14,941 nucleotides of DNA from an uncultured Campylobacter sp. (GCF_938040115.1 NZ_CALHXD010000192.1:1-14941), one strand, 5' to 3'; numbered from the stretch's first letter, positions 7,524 to 14,623 are shown. Notes: generated by a model from the letters alone, not told the origin. Numbers and translations are program-made.

Positions 7524-7673
7524 ATGAGCGAAGAATTTGACTACGAAGAGGAAGATTTGGAGGAGGAATACTCCGAATTTGACGACGAGAGATCCGAAAG
7601 ATACAGCTACAACTACGACGAGAACGACTACGAATACGGCGACGAAGACGAAGAGGACAGCTACGAGATGTGA
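7524..7673 (+). CDS. 49-residue extremely acidic protein, unknown function
   Basis: A 50-codon ORF begins at ATG 7524, behind a strong AAAGGAGA at 7512-7519, 16 nt after the MscS stop. I count 26 Asp/Glu among 49 residues, against two Arg and no Lys, plus eight Tyr. There is no Cys, Pro, His, Trp or hydrophobic core. It starts MSEEFDYEEEDLEEEYSEF and ends EDEEDSYEM. It must be largely disordered and strongly negative (net charge about -24). The good ribosome binding site and operon position make it likely to be a real gene. It could bind cations, a basic protein or the channel's cytoplasmic vestibule. That is a guess, and I do not recognise a family. Confidence 0.75.
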   Translation: MSEEFDYEEEDLEEEYSEFDDERSERYSYNYDENDYEYGDEDEEDSYEM

Positions 7674-7679
7674 TTTGCG

Positions 7680-7747
7680 CTCAAATTTGTCCTAGTCTGG
7701 CAAAATTTGCCGGCGGGCCGAATTTGGAGCGTTTAAATTTGAGTTTT
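7680..7747 (+). terminator. Candidate terminator region after the carbonic anhydrase-MscS operon
   Basis: Nine-nt arms CTCAAATTT (7680-7688) and AAATTTGAG (7735-7743) enclose a smaller GGCAAA-A-TTTGCC palindrome (7699-7711), and TTTT follows the right arm. It begins 6 nt after the stop of the acidic ORF. The long loop makes it a weak intrinsic terminator. The rest of the spacer to 7884 holds only another 10-bp dyad (7750-7759). Confidence 0.3.
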
Positions 7748-7884
7748 AGTCAAATTTGAACTAAATCTTGAGGTAAGACGAGACGGCTGTTTTTGCGTAG
7801 GCTCAGTTAAATTTAAACAGGCTTTGCGCCGATATACAAATTCATCCTGCTTTTGATGATTTTTGGCGGTTGTTGCCTTCAAAT

Positions 7885-9012
7885 TTAGACATTTATATCT
7901 AGCTTTCGGATTTTATTTAGAGCTTCTAAAAGCTTGGTTACGTCCGTTCCTTTTTCTTGTTCGGCCTTGATAAATTTCTCGAAAAACTCACGCTTTATAT
8001 CCTTATAAATATAGGTTTGGCTTTTACTAGTAGCGTGGATAGGTTTAAATTTCTTTTCTTTTGCGGCGTCTGCTTGCACTTCTTCTTTGGCCGTTTTATC
8101 AAAGTCGCTCTTTTTTAGCGCGATTTTTTGCAGCGCTTCGCCGATACTTTCACCGTTTTTAAATACGTCTTTTAGAAATTTAAAAAACTCTTTTTTGCTC
8201 GCTTCGTCTGCGTAGCTCACGCGATCTTCTATATCTTGTCCCAGAAGCGTAATGCGCTCTTTTGCGGGCGTTTGGTCGAAATTTAGCGTGCCGTTTTCGA
8301 GCGAAATCTTGACGTTTGCGTATTCGCCTAGGATTTTATTTGCCGCGTACTCGAGCCATTTATCTTTAAACTCCTCCTCGCTCATATCTGAATCCAGCAG
8401 CTTTGAGGCCTTAGCGTCCATTATCAGGCCGCTGCCGCTACGCATGCCAAGCCCCAGGCCAAATCCGCCCAGATCCACGTTAAATTTACTCAAAAACTTA
8501 TCCACGCTAAAGACGTCCTGCCTAAATATATCGGATGGATCGCCCGCGTGCGCGATCAGAGCTCGCGTGCTATCTACGAAGCTTTTTAGCTCGGCGGCTT
8601 TTTCTTTATCGGTACTCGGATCAAGCCCGTTCATCTTACCCCAGATGCTGATTTTATCGTCTCTCGTGTAGCCGCTTAGAGAAAATATCCTCCTTGCAAA
8701 TACCGGTTCGTCAGGCTTTAGTCCGAGCTCCTTACGCCAATCATCCACAACCTTTTCAAACCCCATTTTTACGCCCAGCCACATGCTTAAATTTTTACCC
8801 GTTAGCTTCTCAGGACCAACCTTATCCGCCCAAATTTTTAGTTGGTCGTAGTCTAATTCGCTTGGATTTACCGTATCGTAATTAATCTGTGCCGTCAAAT
8901 TTGACATCAAATTCGCCACTTCTTTTTCCTCGCGCGCTTTTAAATTTTGCCCACGAGCGCCGCTAAAATCGAAATTTGCATTTGCGTTAAATCCGTTTAC
9001 GCCGCCTATCAT
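7885..9012 (-). CDS. Unrecognised Cys-free protein under a sigma-28 promoter
   Basis: I do not recognise this 375-residue protein. It has no signal peptide, no membrane segment and no cysteine at all. The N-terminus is short, Asn/Gly-rich and low in charge (MIGGVNGFNANANFDFSG), then the chain becomes charged and mostly helical. There is a Gly-rich patch at 181-196 (LGGFGLGLGMRSGSGL) and a Lys/Glu-rich region about 295-345. ATG is preceded by AAAGGAT. Upstream is TAAA-N15-GCCGATAT, a flagellar sigma-28 promoter. Together these suggest a protein made with the late flagellar genes and possibly exported through the flagellar type III apparatus, like the Fed/Cia proteins of C. jejuni. The export idea is inference; the promoter match is direct. 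Confidence 0.8.
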   Translation of the reverse strand: MIGGVNGFNANANFDFSGARGQNLKAREEKEVANLMSNLTAQINYDTVNPSELDYDQLKIWADKVGPEKLTGKNLSMWLGVKMGFEKVVDDWRKELGLKPDEPVFARRIFSLSGYTRDDKISIWGKMNGLDPSTDKEKAAELKSFVDSTRALIAHAGDPSDIFRQDVFSVDKFLSKFNVDLGGFGLGLGMRSGSGLIMDAKASKLLDSDMSEEEFKDKWLEYAANKILGEYANVKISLENGTLNFDQTPAKERITLLGQDIEDRVSYADEASKKEFFKFLKDVFKNGESIGEALQKIALKKSDFDKTAKEEVQADAAKEKKFKPIHATSKSQTYIYKDIKREFFEKFIKAEQEKGTDVTKLLEALNKIRKLDINV

Positions 9013-9044
9013 CTAAAATCCTTTTAAAATTTGGCTTTTTAACG

Positions 9045-9071
9045 ATATCGGCAAAATTTGAGGAAAATTTA
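9045..9071 (-). promoter_or_regulatory. Sigma-28 (FliA) promoter
   Basis: On the minus strand TAAA (9071-9068), exactly 15 nt, then GCCGATAT (9052-9045). This differs at one base from the enterobacterial consensus TAAA-N15-GCCGATAA and contains the CGATAT core typical of Campylobacter FliA promoters. The transcript would start about 25 nt before the ATG at 9012. No TATAAT box lies in this spacer. Confidence 0.75.
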
Positions 9072-9096
9072 GAGTAAAAGATAAGAAGTGGTATCA

Positions 9097-9170
9097 AATT
9101 TACGGTCGGCCGTCAAGGCGCATAGATGCTGACGAGTCGCCGTAAATTCGTGCCGCATCGCTACCGACCG
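9097..9170. repeat. Overlapping inverted repeats between two minus-strand genes
   Basis: AATTTACGG (9097-9105) pairs with CCGTAAATT (9140-9148), with an inner CGTCA/TGACG stem (9111-9115/9130-9134). Alternatively CGGTCGG (9103-9109) pairs with CCGACCG (9164-9170). The two folds exclude each other. It lies between the end of the diguanylate cyclase gene and the sigma-28 promoter. It may end the upstream transcript, though no U-tract follows. Confidence 0.4.
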
Positions 9171-9187
9171 GCAAACGCTAGCAAAAT

Positions 9188-10453
9188 TTATTTTTGCTCA
9201 AAGTCTTCCCAGGGATTTATGCAGTAGGTACCGCGGCCCGCGTGTTTAGCCCTATAAAGAGCATCGTCGGCGCGCTGAAGCAGCAGGTCAAACGAGCCGT
9301 GTCCGATCTGGCCTTCTGCGATACCCGCGCTCACGGATAGTCCGCCAAATAGCGGATTTTCTTGACAAATTTTAAAAAATCGGTCGATCAAAATTTGCAC
9401 GCGAGGCGCTATGCTTTGCATATTCGCGCCGTCGGTAAATATCGAGATAAACTCGTCCCCGCCTATGCGTACGTTCATAGCATCGTTAAAAATCTCTTTT
9501 ATCAGCTCCGCGATCGCGACCAGGGCTTTGTCACCCGCCTGATGTCCGTGCTCGTCGTTTACCTGTTTGAAGCGATCCAGATCCATATAAAGTATGCTCA
9601 TATGCGTGGTTTTTAGCTTGCCTAAAAATGCGTCTAGCTGGTTGCGGTTAGCTAGTCCCGTGAGCTGGTCGTAGTGGGCTAGATGTTCGATATTTTGCAG
9701 ATACTCGTACTCTTTCGTTACGTCGCGAGCGATACCGACAGTGCCGATGATCGTCTCGCCGTCAAATATCGGCGTTTTATACGTTTTTAGCTTGCTTAGT
9801 TTGCCGTCGGCCCGCATAACCTCCTCGTCAAAAAGGCAGGTCTTACGCGCGGCTACGACGTCGTCCTCGGTCTGGACGCAGACGTAGTCCGTTTGCTCGT
9901 AGACCTCTTTTGGGATATCCCAGATATAGTAGTGATCTTTGCCCCGCACGAGCTCTTTTGGCTTATTTACGACCTCGCAAAACTCGTCGTTTACCTCTAG
10001 ATGTAGTCCGCCCATATCCTTAAACCATATCATATCGGGAGACGAGTTTATCAGCGTTTGTAGCCAAGTTTTTTGCAGCCATGCTTCTTTTCGCTCGGCG
10101 ATCAAATTTAGCGCTTTTTCAAAGTAAAAATCGTCTAAATTCGCGCTTTCAAGCCAAATTTCGTCGGCGGCCTCTTTTTGCTCGCCGGTTACCTTGTCCG
10201 CATCTCTCGCGTAAATCGCCAAAAAGCCGTTTTCGCCGATACGGTTTTTTAGCTCGGATAAATCCAGTCCGCAACTCTCGCTTGCGATGATGAGATATTG
10301 ATTTTCGTCGGGTATGGGCGCAGGGACGTCCGCTGGGCTTTTTATAGTGCTAAATTCGTGTGTAAAGCGCGGTTTTGGCTGGATTTTTTCTAAAATTTCA
10401 AGCTTGTTTTTTAAATCCTCGCTTAAGCAAATATGCAGTTTGACGCTATACAT
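9188..10453 (-). CDS. PAS-GGDEF diguanylate cyclase
   Basis: Makes cyclic di-GMP from two GTP. I start it at ATG 10451-10453 (421 residues): GGGGAGA lies just upstream and a TATAAT lies at 10479-10484, so the longer reading from 10573 would begin before its own promoter. Residues 1-125 form an alpha/beta domain perhaps related to response-regulator receivers but without a clear phospho-acceptor. A PAS domain follows at about 131-250 (LQTLINSSPDMIWFKD to GTVGIARDVTKEYE). The GGDEF domain covers about 258-412 with DQLTGLANR, YMDLDRFKQVND and an intact RIGGDEF active site (331-335). The RxxD inhibitory site expected just before GGDEF is absent, so product feedback may be missing. No membrane segment is present, so it is cytosolic. 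The signal sensed by the PAS domain is unknown. Confidence 0.92.
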   Translation of the reverse strand: MYSVKLHICLSEDLKNKLEILEKIQPKPRFTHEFSTIKSPADVPAPIPDENQYLIIASESCGLDLSELKNRIGENGFLAIYARDADKVTGEQKEAADEIWLESANLDDFYFEKALNLIAERKEAWLQKTWLQTLINSSPDMIWFKDMGGLHLEVNDEFCEVVNKPKELVRGKDHYYIWDIPKEVYEQTDYVCVQTEDDVVAARKTCLFDEEVMRADGKLSKLKTYKTPIFDGETIIGTVGIARDVTKEYEYLQNIEHLAHYDQLTGLANRNQLDAFLGKLKTTHMSILYMDLDRFKQVNDEHGHQAGDKALVAIAELIKEIFNDAMNVRIGGDEFISIFTDGANMQSIAPRVQILIDRFFKICQENPLFGGLSVSAGIAEGQIGHGSFDLLLQRADDALYRAKHAGRGTYCINPWEDFEQK

Positions 10454-10478
10454 AATCTCCCCTTTTTTATTTGCAAAA

Positions 10479-10484
10479 ATTATA
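10479..10484 (-). promoter_or_regulatory. Sigma-70 -10 box for the diguanylate cyclase
   Basis: A perfect TATAAT on the minus strand, with about 20 nt of leader to the ATG at 10453. It separates this gene from the TRAP operon and supports the shorter start. Confidence 0.65.
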
Positions 10485-10541
10485 CGACACTTTGGCTTTA
10501 TTTGGGCTTTTGAGGCAAATTTAGCGCGGCAGGAATTTAAG

Positions 10542-10571
10542 GCGAGCAAGGCTTTAGCTAAGCCTGCTCGC
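10542..10571 (-). terminator. Strong hairpin after dctM
   Basis: GCGAGC-a-AGGCTT (10542-10554) pairs with AAGCCTGCTCGC (10560-10571): 12 bp with one bulged A and a 5-nt loop. It begins 16 nt after the dctM stop. The U-tract is poor, but it is the most stable hairpin in the window and probably ends the TRAP transcript. Confidence 0.55.
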
Positions 10572-10587
10572 AAAATTTAAAAGTCGG

Positions 10588-11871
10588 TTAGTTTTTGTAC
10601 ATAAGATTAGGCAACCAAAGCGAAATCTCCGGGATATACGTCACTAAAATAAGCCCGATAAATAGCGTCAAAGTCCACGGCAAGCACGCGACGATGACGT
10701 CTTTTAGATTCATGCCCGTTAGGCCGCTAGCGACGAATAAATTTAACCCGACCGGCGGCGTGATCATGCCGATTTCCATATTCACGATTAGCAGGATACC
10801 AAAGTGCACCGGATCCACGCCTAGCGCGGTTGCGATCGGTAGCAGTAGCGGCACCATGATCATAACGACCGATGAAGGCTCCATAAACTGTCCCATGATG
10901 AAAAGCAGGATGTTTACGATGATTAAAAAGCCGATCTTGCCGATATTTGCGGCTAGGATGCTATCTGCTATCGTTTGCGGGATGTTTTCGCTAGTTAGCA
11001 GGTATGCGAACACGACCGCGTTTGCGATGATGAAAAATATCATCGCCGTCGTGATAGCAGACTCCAGGCAGATGTCCCACAGGTCTTTAAATTTGATATC
11101 TTTATAGACAAATAGCGAAATAATCAGCGCATATATCGCGCTCGCCGCCGCAGCCTCTGTTGGTGTGAAGATACCGCCGTAGATACCGCCGATAACGACT
11201 ACTACGATTAGCAGCGCCCAAAACGCCTTGCCGAATTTTTTTACTCGCTCGCTCCAAGGCTCGGGCGTAGTAGCTTTAAATCCAAGCCTTTTTGCTCCGA
11301 TATAAGTCTGCGCTATCATCATACCGCCTAGCATCAGTCCAGGCACCACGCCCGCCATAAATAGCTGCGCGATACTGACCTCGGCCGTCACGCCGTAAAC
11401 GATCATAACGACGGAAGGCGGGATGAGGATGCCTAGTGAGCCCGCGGTCGTGATGCCGCCCACGGCGTATTCTTTCGGATAGCCTGCTTCTTTGATAGCG
11501 ACAAACATGATAGATCCTATCGCTACGACCGTAGCGGGCGAGCTGCCAGAAACCGCGGCAAATATAACGCACGCAAATATCGCGCTCATCGGCAGGCCGC
11601 CCGGTAGATGTCCGACCATGGATTTAGCAAAATCTATAATGCGTCTAGCAGAGCCGCCCTTGCTCAGTAAATTTCCGGCTAAGATAAACATCGGGATCGC
11701 CATAAGGGCAAATTTATTGATACCGTCAAAGATAAGCTGAGGCATCGCCGCGATGTCAAGATCGGTAAAAAGCAGCATTGTTAAAACCGTACTAGCTCCA
11801 AGCGAAACGGCGACGGGAACGCCTATAAGCATGAGACCAAACAGCGAGATAAATAAAAATGCGATGGTCAT
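10588..11871 (-). CDS. dctM: TRAP transporter large membrane subunit DctM
   Basis: This is the ion-coupled permease of a tripartite ATP-independent periplasmic transporter. Its 427 residues give 12 or so membrane segments. Signature regions are FAAVSGSSPATVVAIGS (about 104-120), GSLGILIPPSVVMIVYG (144-160) and, near the end, MEIGMITPPVGLNLFVASG, which line the transport and Na+ sites of the elevator domain. It begins 9 nt after dctQ with an AGGAG site touching the dctQ stop. Its length is normal and nothing is missing. The substrate is set mainly by DctP; the family often carries C4-dicarboxylates, but other organic acids are possible. Confidence 0.95.
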   Translation of the reverse strand: MTIAFLFISLFGLMLIGVPVAVSLGASTVLTMLLFTDLDIAAMPQLIFDGINKFALMAIPMFILAGNLLSKGGSARRIIDFAKSMVGHLPGGLPMSAIFACVIFAAVSGSSPATVVAIGSIMFVAIKEAGYPKEYAVGGITTAGSLGILIPPSVVMIVYGVTAEVSIAQLFMAGVVPGLMLGGMMIAQTYIGAKRLGFKATTPEPWSERVKKFGKAFWALLIVVVVIGGIYGGIFTPTEAAAASAIYALIISLFVYKDIKFKDLWDICLESAITTAMIFFIIANAVVFAYLLTSENIPQTIADSILAANIGKIGFLIIVNILLFIMGQFMEPSSVVMIMVPLLLPIATALGVDPVHFGILLIVNMEIGMITPPVGLNLFVASGLTGMNLKDVIVACLPWTLTLFIGLILVTYIPEISLWLPNLMYKN

Positions 11872-11880
11872 AGGCTCTCC

Positions 11881-12423
11881 TTAGCTTTTCTTGACCGAGT
11901 CGTGTATCATCTCGGCTTCGTTATTTACGATGACCTTATCGGCCGGCGTCATAGCGATCTGGAAAATTTTCTCTCCGGCGCGGTAGCTAGCTCCTAAAAA
12001 AGCGATCGGAAGCACCAGCATAGGTATCCACTGCGGCACGCCTAGATCCACGCTCATGAAATCAAGCTCGATCATCACCTGCAGATACTGCACGCTATAA
12101 ACTACGATAAACATCAAAAATGCCGTCGTTAGTATATTTGCAAAGATGAGATAGGCCTTTGCGACGATGGGCGGAAATCTCTCGATCAAAATCGTAACCG
12201 AGATATGTATGCCCTTTCTAAAGCCGTATGCTGCGGCAAAAAATGCCGACCAGATAAAAAGGTAGTTAGTTAGCTCGCCGGCCCACGACCAGCCCGTGTT
12301 AAAGCAGTAGCGCATAACGACGTTAATGAATGCTAGCAGCGTGCCTGCAGCGATGCCTAGCACCGCTACGGTTTTGTTTACCGAGGCGATGCCGACATCT
12401 AAAATCTCAAAAAATTTACCCAT
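11881..12423 (-). CDS. dctQ: TRAP transporter small membrane subunit DctQ
   Basis: DctQ is the four-helix scaffold that holds the DctM permease in the inner membrane. The 180 residues carry segments at about 17-37, 50-68, 90-112 and 131-152. The family pattern is easily seen in NVVMRYCFNTGWSWAGELTNY (34-54), FIWSAFFAAAYGFRKG and the following HISV (73-76). The C-terminal 25 residues are polar and face the cytoplasm. It begins 6 nt after dctP and ends 9 nt before dctM, so the three genes are one transcript in the order P-Q-M. Confidence 0.94.
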   Translation of the reverse strand: MGKFFEILDVGIASVNKTVAVLGIAAGTLLAFINVVMRYCFNTGWSWAGELTNYLFIWSAFFAAAYGFRKGIHISVTILIERFPPIVAKAYLIFANILTTAFLMFIVVYSVQYLQVMIELDFMSVDLGVPQWIPMLVLPIAFLGASYRAGEKIFQIAMTPADKVIVNNEAEMIHDSVKKS

Positions 12424-12429
12424 AAAATC

Positions 12430-13428
12430 CTACTTCGTATTTATCGTTTTTTCTATCAAATCTTGACCGATCACGTTGTAGAAGTTCGGATAAATCGGCT
12501 TCATAGCCTCTGCCCATTTGCCCTTTTGATCGGCATTTAGCTCGATTATCTCAAGCTTTTTACTTTCGCCGGCAAATTTTTTAAGCTCGCTTAAAATATG
12601 CTCTTCTTCTTTAGCCGTCTCTTCGCGCTCGTAAGCCGTAGCCTCTTTTAGAGCTTGCGTTACGTGAGCCTTCATATCATCAGGCAAGCCTTTCCAAAAT
12701 TTCTCGCTCATAACGACTAAATATCCCAAATATCCGTGGCCTGATAGCGTTAAAGAGCTTTGCGCCTCGTAAAATTTGGAGTTATAGAAATTTGAAAGCG
12801 GGTTTTCGGTCGCATCGACTACGCCTTGTTGAAGGGCCGGATAAACCTCTGAAAACGGCAATACTTGCGGGTTGCCGCCGACTACTTTGATCTGCTCTTC
12901 AAGCACTTTTGAGCTTTGGATACGGAATTTTTGTCCCTTAGCGTCCGCAGGCTCTACGATAGGCTTTTTGCTTGAGCTAAAGTGCTTAAATCCCGCGTCC
13001 CAAAAATCAAGCGCGATGAAGCCTTTTTTAGCGATCATATCTTTTAGAGCTTGTCCGACTTCGCCGTCTTGAACAGCGTAAAGATGGGCGTTATCTCTAA
13101 AGATAAACGGCAGGTCAAATAGCTGAAACTGCGGTACTATCGGCGTAAATTTAGAAAAACTAGGCGCGGCCATCTGTACGTTACCCAGCTTTAGCGCGGC
13201 AAAAACCCTATCGTCGTCCATCAGCGATGCGGCAGGATATACCTCGACCTTGATCGCTCCGCCGCTAAGCTCGCCGACGCGTTTGGCAAAAAAGTCCGCA
13301 GCCTTGCCTTTTGGCGTAGAGGCGGCCACGACGTGGGCGAATTTGATCGTGTATGTTTTGCCTGCGGCAAACGCGCTGCCAGCAAGCGCGCAAGAAAGAA
13401 GCAGTGCGGAAAGTAACTTAATTTTCAT
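12430..13428 (-). CDS. dctP: TRAP transporter substrate-binding protein DctP
   Basis: DctP is the periplasmic protein that captures the organic acid and passes it to DctQM. The 332 residues start with a signal peptide (MKIKLLSALLLSCALAGSAFA, cut near 21). The mature part begins TYTIKFAHVVAASTPKGKAA, typical of the family. KFRIQSS (168-173) holds the conserved Arg (R169) that bonds the substrate carboxylate. DATENPLSNFYNSKFYE (205-221) is the other ligand-shaping segment. GHGYLGYLVVMSEKFWKGLP is also standard. Family resemblance favours C4-dicarboxylates, which campylobacters use as carbon sources and as fumarate for respiration, but the exact ligand cannot be read from sequence. A TATAAT box lies about 45 nt upstream. 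Confidence 0.95.
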   Translation of the reverse strand: MKIKLLSALLLSCALAGSAFAAGKTYTIKFAHVVAASTPKGKAADFFAKRVGELSGGAIKVEVYPAASLMDDDRVFAALKLGNVQMAAPSFSKFTPIVPQFQLFDLPFIFRDNAHLYAVQDGEVGQALKDMIAKKGFIALDFWDAGFKHFSSSKKPIVEPADAKGQKFRIQSSKVLEEQIKVVGGNPQVLPFSEVYPALQQGVVDATENPLSNFYNSKFYEAQSSLTLSGHGYLGYLVVMSEKFWKGLPDDMKAHVTQALKEATAYEREETAKEEEHILSELKKFAGESKKLEIIELNADQKGKWAEAMKPIYPNFYNVIGQDLIEKTINTK

Positions 13429-13470
13429 CTGTGATCCTTTTTAAAAGATTAGCTAATTCAGCTAGGTGCA

Positions 13471-13476
13471 ATTATA
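13471..13476 (-). promoter_or_regulatory. Sigma-70 -10 box for dctPQM
   Basis: A perfect TATAAT on the minus strand gives a leader of about 35-40 nt. The dyad at 13451-13463 lies in the early transcribed region and could be an operator. Confidence 0.6.
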
Positions 13477-13556
13477 ATTCATAAAAAAGCGGCTGCGTGA
13501 AAATGTTTCGACTTTTTGCAATAAATTTCAAATTTATGTGTAAATATGTAACACTA

Positions 13557-13583
13557 TCTCAAATTTGACCGTCAAATTTGAGA
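13557..13583. repeat. 12-bp perfect palindrome, 3-nt centre
   Basis: TCTCAAATTTGA (13557-13568), CCG, TCAAATTTGAGA (13572-13583). It lies midway between the dctP and sodB promoters, with no adjacent U-tract. It could be a protein-binding site or a hairpin element. Confidence 0.7.
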
Positions 13584-13641
13584 GCACGCCAAAGTAAAAT
13601 ATAACGCTAAAAAGACTAAATGTTACGAAAATACACACTGT

Positions 13642-13693
13642 TTTTATCAAATTTGACCTTTTCGCACGGCGAAACGAATAAAATTTGATAAAA
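13642..13693. repeat. 13-bp palindrome enclosing a second hairpin
   Basis: TTTTATCAAATTT (13642-13654) is complementary to AAATTTGATAAAA (13681-13693). The 26-nt loop contains its own 5-bp stem, TTTCG (13660-13664) with CGAAA (13670-13674). It lies about 90 nt upstream of sodB, outside the core promoter. Confidence 0.65.
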
Positions 13694-13721
13694 CGGAAGC
13701 ATCGGCGGGTTTGTTTGCACG

Positions 13722-13754
13722 TTAATAAATTAATTACTTTTTTATTGCTATAAT
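13722..13754 (+). promoter_or_regulatory. sodB promoter with a possible operator
   Basis: TGCTATAAT (13746-13754) is a perfect extended -10 box, about 30 nt before the ATG. Just upstream TTAAT-AA-ATTAA (13722-13733) is a small dyad over the -35 area and could be a Fur/PerR-type operator. The promoter is well supported; the operator is a guess. Confidence 0.6.
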
Positions 13755-13784
13755 ACGGATAAATTTTATTACAAAGGAAAAATT

Positions 13785-14435
13785 ATGTTTGAACTTAGAA
13801 AACTGCCTTTCGATCCGAAAGCAAACGCCGTCGTTAGCGAGGAAACCTGTAGCTACCACCACGGCAAACACCACCAAACCTATGTCAATAACCTAAACAA
13901 TTTGATAAAAGGTACGGAGTTTGAGAGTGCTAGCCTCTTTGATATCTTGGTAAAAAGCTCCGGCGGCGTGTTTAACAACGCGGCTCAGGTTTATAACCAC
14001 GACTTTTACTGGGATTGCATCGCGAAAAAAAGCCAAATGAGCGACGAGCTAAAGGCGCGCCTAGAAAAAGATATTCCAAATTTTAAAGAGGAGTTTTTAA
14101 AGGCAGCGACTACGCTTTTTGGCTCCGGCTGGGCGTGGCTAGTTTACAATCCAAAAGAAGACAAACTGCAAATCGTACAAACTAGCAACGCTCAAACTCC
14201 TGTAACTGACGGCCTTGTGCCGCTTCTAGTCGCGGACGTTTGGGAGCACGCATACTACGTAGATCACAGAAATGCGCGCCCTGTGTATTTGGAGAAGTTG
14301 TTTGAAAACATCAACTGGGATTTCGTCTCAAGCGCTTACGAATGGGCGTTAAAAGAGGGGCTAAATTCGGTTAAATTTTACATTACCGAGCTTCACGGCG
14401 GCGCGAAATCTTGCTGCAGTTGCGGCTGCCATTAA
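13785..14435 (+). CDS. sodB: Iron superoxide dismutase with Cys-rich tail
   Basis: Converts superoxide to oxygen and hydrogen peroxide in the cytosol. The metal ligands are all present: H25 (CSYHHGKHH), H72 (AAQVYNHDFYW), D151 and H155 (DVWEHAYY). Q68 in NNAAQV marks the iron form. The body aligns with E. coli SodB, and EGLNSVKFYITELH (191-204) is an extension also seen in Campylobacter SodB. After it come GGAKSCCSCGCH: four Cys and a His in the last seven residues, not part of the usual enzyme. This tail could bind a metal or serve in redox or metal delivery. AAAGGAAA precedes the ATG, and an extended -10 promoter and a terminator hairpin bracket the gene, so it is monocistronic. Confidence 0.95.
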   Translation: MFELRKLPFDPKANAVVSEETCSYHHGKHHQTYVNNLNNLIKGTEFESASLFDILVKSSGGVFNNAAQVYNHDFYWDCIAKKSQMSDELKARLEKDIPNFKEEFLKAATTLFGSGWAWLVYNPKEDKLQIVQTSNAQTPVTDGLVPLLVADVWEHAYYVDHRNARPVYLEKLFENINWDFVSSAYEWALKEGLNSVKFYITELHGGAKSCCSCGCH

Positions 14436-14439
14436 TGCC

Positions 14440-14467
14440 AAAAATTCGCCGGTTTCGCGAGTTTTTT
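14440..14467 (+). terminator. Rho-independent terminator of sodB
   Basis: AAAAATTCGC (14440-14449) pairs with GCGAGTTTTT (14457-14466) around a 7-nt loop (one T-G wobble), and a T-run ends the stem. It begins 5 nt after the sodB stop. Confidence 0.65.
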
Positions 14468-14491
14468 AAGAGTGGCGATAAATTTGCGCCG

Positions 14492-14510
14492 GCTTATTTT
14501 TTAAATAAGC
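14492..14510. repeat. 8-bp AT-rich hairpin in the sodB-lipoprotein spacer
   Basis: GCTTATTT (14492-14499) and AAATAAGC (14503-14510) form a perfect stem with a TTT loop. No U-tract follows on the plus strand. It may be a second terminator element or a processing site. Confidence 0.4.
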
Positions 14511-14623
14511 GTAAGCCCGCGAGTAAATTTAGCCTTGAGCAACGACTCCTTCTTGGCTAAGTTTACTTTATATAAACTATTTTGAAGTAATATTCGAGTC
14601 TCATTTCACAAAAAAGGACGAAA

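Larger units (their letters stand above)
13429..13784. other. Divergent dctP-sodB spacer with long palindromes
   Basis: The 356-nt spacer has no gene. It carries the dctP promoter, the sodB promoter, an AGCT-AATTC-AGCT dyad just 3' of the dctP -10 (13451-13463), and two long perfect palindromes (13557-13583 and 13642-13693) described separately. Confidence 0.7.

Noticed and set aside
10454..10573. 40-residue N-terminal extension of the diguanylate cyclase
   Set aside because: The extension contains the TATAAT promoter and the ribosome binding site for the ATG at 10453, and overlaps the terminator hairpin after dctM.
10595..11107. 170-codon plus-strand ORF over dctM
   Set aside because: Shadow of the dctM frame; no own signals.
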